From Elusimicrobiota bacterium (GTDB taxonomy: Bacteria; Elusimicrobiota; Elusimicrobia; UBA1565; UBA9628), in assembly GCA_028868375.1 (NCBI GenBank), contig JAGWUP010000006.1, positions 1 to 64,000 on the forward strand: a DNA stretch of 64,000 bases, given 5' to 3'. Below the pieces are notes generated by a model that was given only the letters and a program-made list of their open reading frames with translations, was not told the origin of the DNA and did no database searches. The position numbers and the translations under genes are program-made. Below are positions 60,422 through 64,000 of the stretch, in pieces (within the stretch, counting starts at the first letter, position 1; every line of letters starts with the position of its first letter).

Positions 60422-61866
60422 CGCGAGCGCTCGACTCGGATGGGCTTTAGCCGCGCCTCGGGCGACTCTGCGGTGAGCTCGATCATGCCCGGAGAGCCGA
60501 GGACCTGGCCGCGCAGCTGCGAGGGCAGGCCCATTAGGCCCAGATAGTAGTCGCCGGGGGCCAGCGCTCCGAAGGAGAAGCGGCCCTCGCGGTCCGGGAA
60601 GACGCTTTGGCTCAGCCAGCCCGCCGAGGCCTCTGCCGTGCTGCCGGCGACATAGAAGAGTCCGACCTTGACCGTGGGGCTGGGGCTGCCGTCCACGAGC
60701 AGGCTGCCGTCGACGCGGCAGTCGTGGACGCTCTCCACGGGGCTGACCTCGACCTTGTTCACGTAGATCGGCCAGAGGTTGTCGACGCGCAGCAGCCAGG
60801 GGCGCGCCGAGGCCTGGTCGCCGAAGCGGGCGAAGGCGGAGGCGAAGCCTTGGAAGATCAACTGGGAGGTGTCGACCTGCTCGAAGCCTTCCTTGCGCGG
60901 CTGGGCCATCAGGGAAAGCCGCAGGAGCTCGCCGTAGCGCGCACGGTCCATGCGGCCGGAGCGCAGCAAGTCCAGGGCGCCTAGATAGTCCGGGGCCAAG
61001 CGCCCCGGACTTTGCAGCATGGCCGCGAGCAGCGCCCGGTCTGGCTGCCACCAGAACAGCCAGCCGCGGCGCAGGACCGCGACGGCCTGCCGCGCGAAGA
61101 CTCCCTGGAAGCCCCGCTTGACGAGGTAGGCATGCAAGGCCGCCAGGTTCTCCGGCGAGACGTTGACGCCCAGGACCACCGCGCGCCGCGTCTCGAAGCG
61201 GGCCTTGCCCGGGTCGGGATAAAGCCAGGCCAGGCTGATCCGCTCCGCCCCGTCGGCGCTCTTAAGCCCGGCGTCCTCGGCCAAGGAGCGCCGCGCCAGG
61301 CCGTAGCGGGAACTCAAGCGCCAAAGCTCCAGCTGCGCCGGCGCCGCCCAGAGCAGCAGCGCCAGCGCCGCCAAGCGCCAGCGGTGGGGGCGGGAATCCT
61401 CGTGCCGCAGGATCAGCGCCAGAAGGGCGCAGCTGGCGGCCAAGGCCGCCGGCTCCAGGGCGCCGAAGAAGGTCCCGGAAAATGAGCCCAGCAGCCGCCA
61501 GACCTGGAAGACGCGCGCCCAGGCGGCGGCTTGAACGCCCAGAAGCGCGAACAGCAGGCCCGTCAACAGGCCTTCCGGCGCCAGGCTGGCGCGGCGAGAA
61601 AGATACGCCGCCGCGCCCAGCAGCGCGCACAGCCCCGCGCCCCGCTCGATCGCGGCCAAGGAAAGCGCCGGCGCCAGCTCCTCTGATCCCACGGACGGCA
61701 ACCAGCAGCAGCCGACGGTCTGCCAAGCCAGCAGCAACAACAGGACGGCGCCGGCGGCGCGGCGCGCCGGGGAACGCGGCGCGGCATCCGCGCCGGAGCC
61801 CAACAACCAATAGAGGAAGGCGCCCAGAGCCATGGACAAGGCGGCCTGGTGCGCCAGGACGGGCAT
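60418..61866 (-). CDS. Membrane protein with C-terminal carboxypeptidase-regulatory-like domain
   Basis: A 482-residue protein. The N-terminal 190 residues hold about six hydrophobic segments; a soluble part follows (about 195-370), then a beta-sandwich-like end (CRVDGSLLVDGSPSPTVKVGLFYVAG ... FPDREGRFSFGALAPGDYYLGLMG) typical of CarboxypepD_reg/SpaA-type domains. No enzymatic motif seen. It starts one base after the acs stop, suggesting co-transcription with acs. Confidence 0.7.
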   Translation of the reverse strand: MPVLAHQAALSMALGAFLYWLLGSGADAAPRSPARRAAGAVLLLLLAWQTVGCCWLPSVGSEELAPALSLAAIERGAGLCALLGAAAYLSRRASLAPEGLLTGLLFALLGVQAAAWARVFQVWRLLGSFSGTFFGALEPAALAASCALLALILRHEDSRPHRWRLAALALLLWAAPAQLELWRLSSRYGLARRSLAEDAGLKSADGAERISLAWLYPDPGKARFETRRAVVLGVNVSPENLAALHAYLVKRGFQGVFARQAVAVLRRGWLFWWQPDRALLAAMLQSPGRLAPDYLGALDLLRSGRMDRARYGELLRLSLMAQPRKEGFEQVDTSQLIFQGFASAFARFGDQASARPWLLRVDNLWPIYVNKVEVSPVESVHDCRVDGSLLVDGSPSPTVKVGLFYVAGSTAEASAGWLSQSVFPDREGRFSFGALAPGDYYLGLMGLPSQLRGQVLGSPGMIELTAESPEARLKPIRVERSR

Positions 61867-61867
61867 G

Positions 61868-63856
<1,989 letters not shown>

Positions 63857-63862
63857 TCGCCG

Positions 63863-63868
63863 ATTTTA
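63863..63868 (-). promoter_or_regulatory. -10 box (TAAAAT) for acs, probably leaderless
   Basis: Minus-strand TAAAAT six bases before ATG 63856. Confidence 0.45.
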
Positions 63869-63896
63869 CACATTTTCCCGACCCGAAGCTCTTTGA

Positions 63897-63902
63897 TATA
63901 AT
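63897..63902 (+). promoter_or_regulatory. -10 box (TATAAT) for rpmH, leaderless
   Basis: Perfect TATAAT eight bases before ATG 63911; no Shine-Dalgarno. Confidence 0.55.
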
Positions 63903-63910
63903 CCCCGCCT

Positions 63911-64000
63911 ATGCTACCCACTTATCGTCCCCACAAGCGCAAGAGAAACAGGAAGATCGGTTTTCGAGCCCGCATGTCCACGACCGGCGGGCGCGGCGTG
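63911..64000 (+). CDS. rpmH: 50S ribosomal protein L34, cut by the window edge
   Basis: Thirty residues are visible: MLPTYRPHKRKRNRKIGFRARMS and TTGGRGV. This is the very basic L34 pattern (YxPxKRKRxRxxGFRxRM), missing only about 14 C-terminal residues beyond the window. rnpA usually follows; dnaA and an origin may be near, but no DnaA boxes were seen inside the window. Confidence 0.93.
   Translation, partial: MLPTYRPHKRKRNRKIGFRARMSTTGGRGV

Overview
The window is 64 kb of dense, high-GC bacterial chromosome with 57 protein genes, one of them cut by the right edge, and one tRNA gene. It carries Gram-negative hallmarks: an RseP-type site-2 protease, CdsA/UppS/Dxr, a Tat-like lipoprotein signal on PotD, and a secreted lytic transglycosylase. 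Gene order is conserved-bacterial: rpsB-tsf-pyrH-frr-uppS-cdsA-dxr-rseP-proS and rimP-nusA-infB-rbfA-truB-ribF. Together with two-subunit glycyl-tRNA synthetase, an 11-gene complex I and a stand-alone bacterial histone, this suggests an uncultured lineage, possibly Elusimicrobiota-like. That placement is inference; 16S or marker-gene phylogeny would decide it.

Left part (1-6.6 kb): a palindromic intergenic element, an M1-type aminopeptidase fused to HEAT repeats, an orphan NarL/LuxR response regulator, two unfamiliar exported proteins (one with an NlpC/P60-like C-terminus) and tRNA-Met(CAT). Positions 6.8-18.2 kb form one apparent operon. It starts with a strong promoter and a perfect Shine-Dalgarno in front of a 59-residue histone-fold gene, then an NDUFAF7/MidA-type methyltransferase, then nuoABCDHIJKLMN. 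The NADH-input genes nuoEFG are absent, so this complex probably takes electrons from something other than NADH unless those genes lie elsewhere.

18.3-31.7 kb is a polyamine and ornithine module. rocD, gabT, a lysine-6-dehydrogenase/saccharopine-dehydrogenase-like gene, patA and a gamma-aminobutyraldehyde dehydrogenase could convert putrescine through GABA to succinate semialdehyde. The importer potADBC follows. Between them, in opposite orientation, lies an operon of an OmpR-type regulator, uridine kinase and an exported papain-like protease. Its promoter mirrors that of potA within 44 bp.

31.8-33.5 kb holds two exported proteins (one a trypsin-like protease). 33.6-48.7 kb, all on the minus strand, contains the translation, transcription and envelope operons; the rimP-nusA operon has a promoter, then an intrinsic terminator, then the rimP start, an attenuator layout. 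48.8-64 kb holds mixed housekeeping genes (nadE, glyS, glyQ, recO, acs, rpmH) interspersed with hypotheticals. There, a perfect 28-bp inverted-repeat element (probable MITE) sits exactly between two convergent stop codons, and glyQ and glyS are separated by an opposite-strand gene.

A window-wide pattern is that genes at transcription-unit starts have a -10 box (TATAAT-like) only 6-10 nt before the start codon with no Shine-Dalgarno, implying routine leaderless transcripts. Genes inside operons overlap (ATGA, GTGA, TGATG). No CRISPR array, complete IS, prophage or rRNA was seen, and no gene-free stretch exceeds 300 bases.
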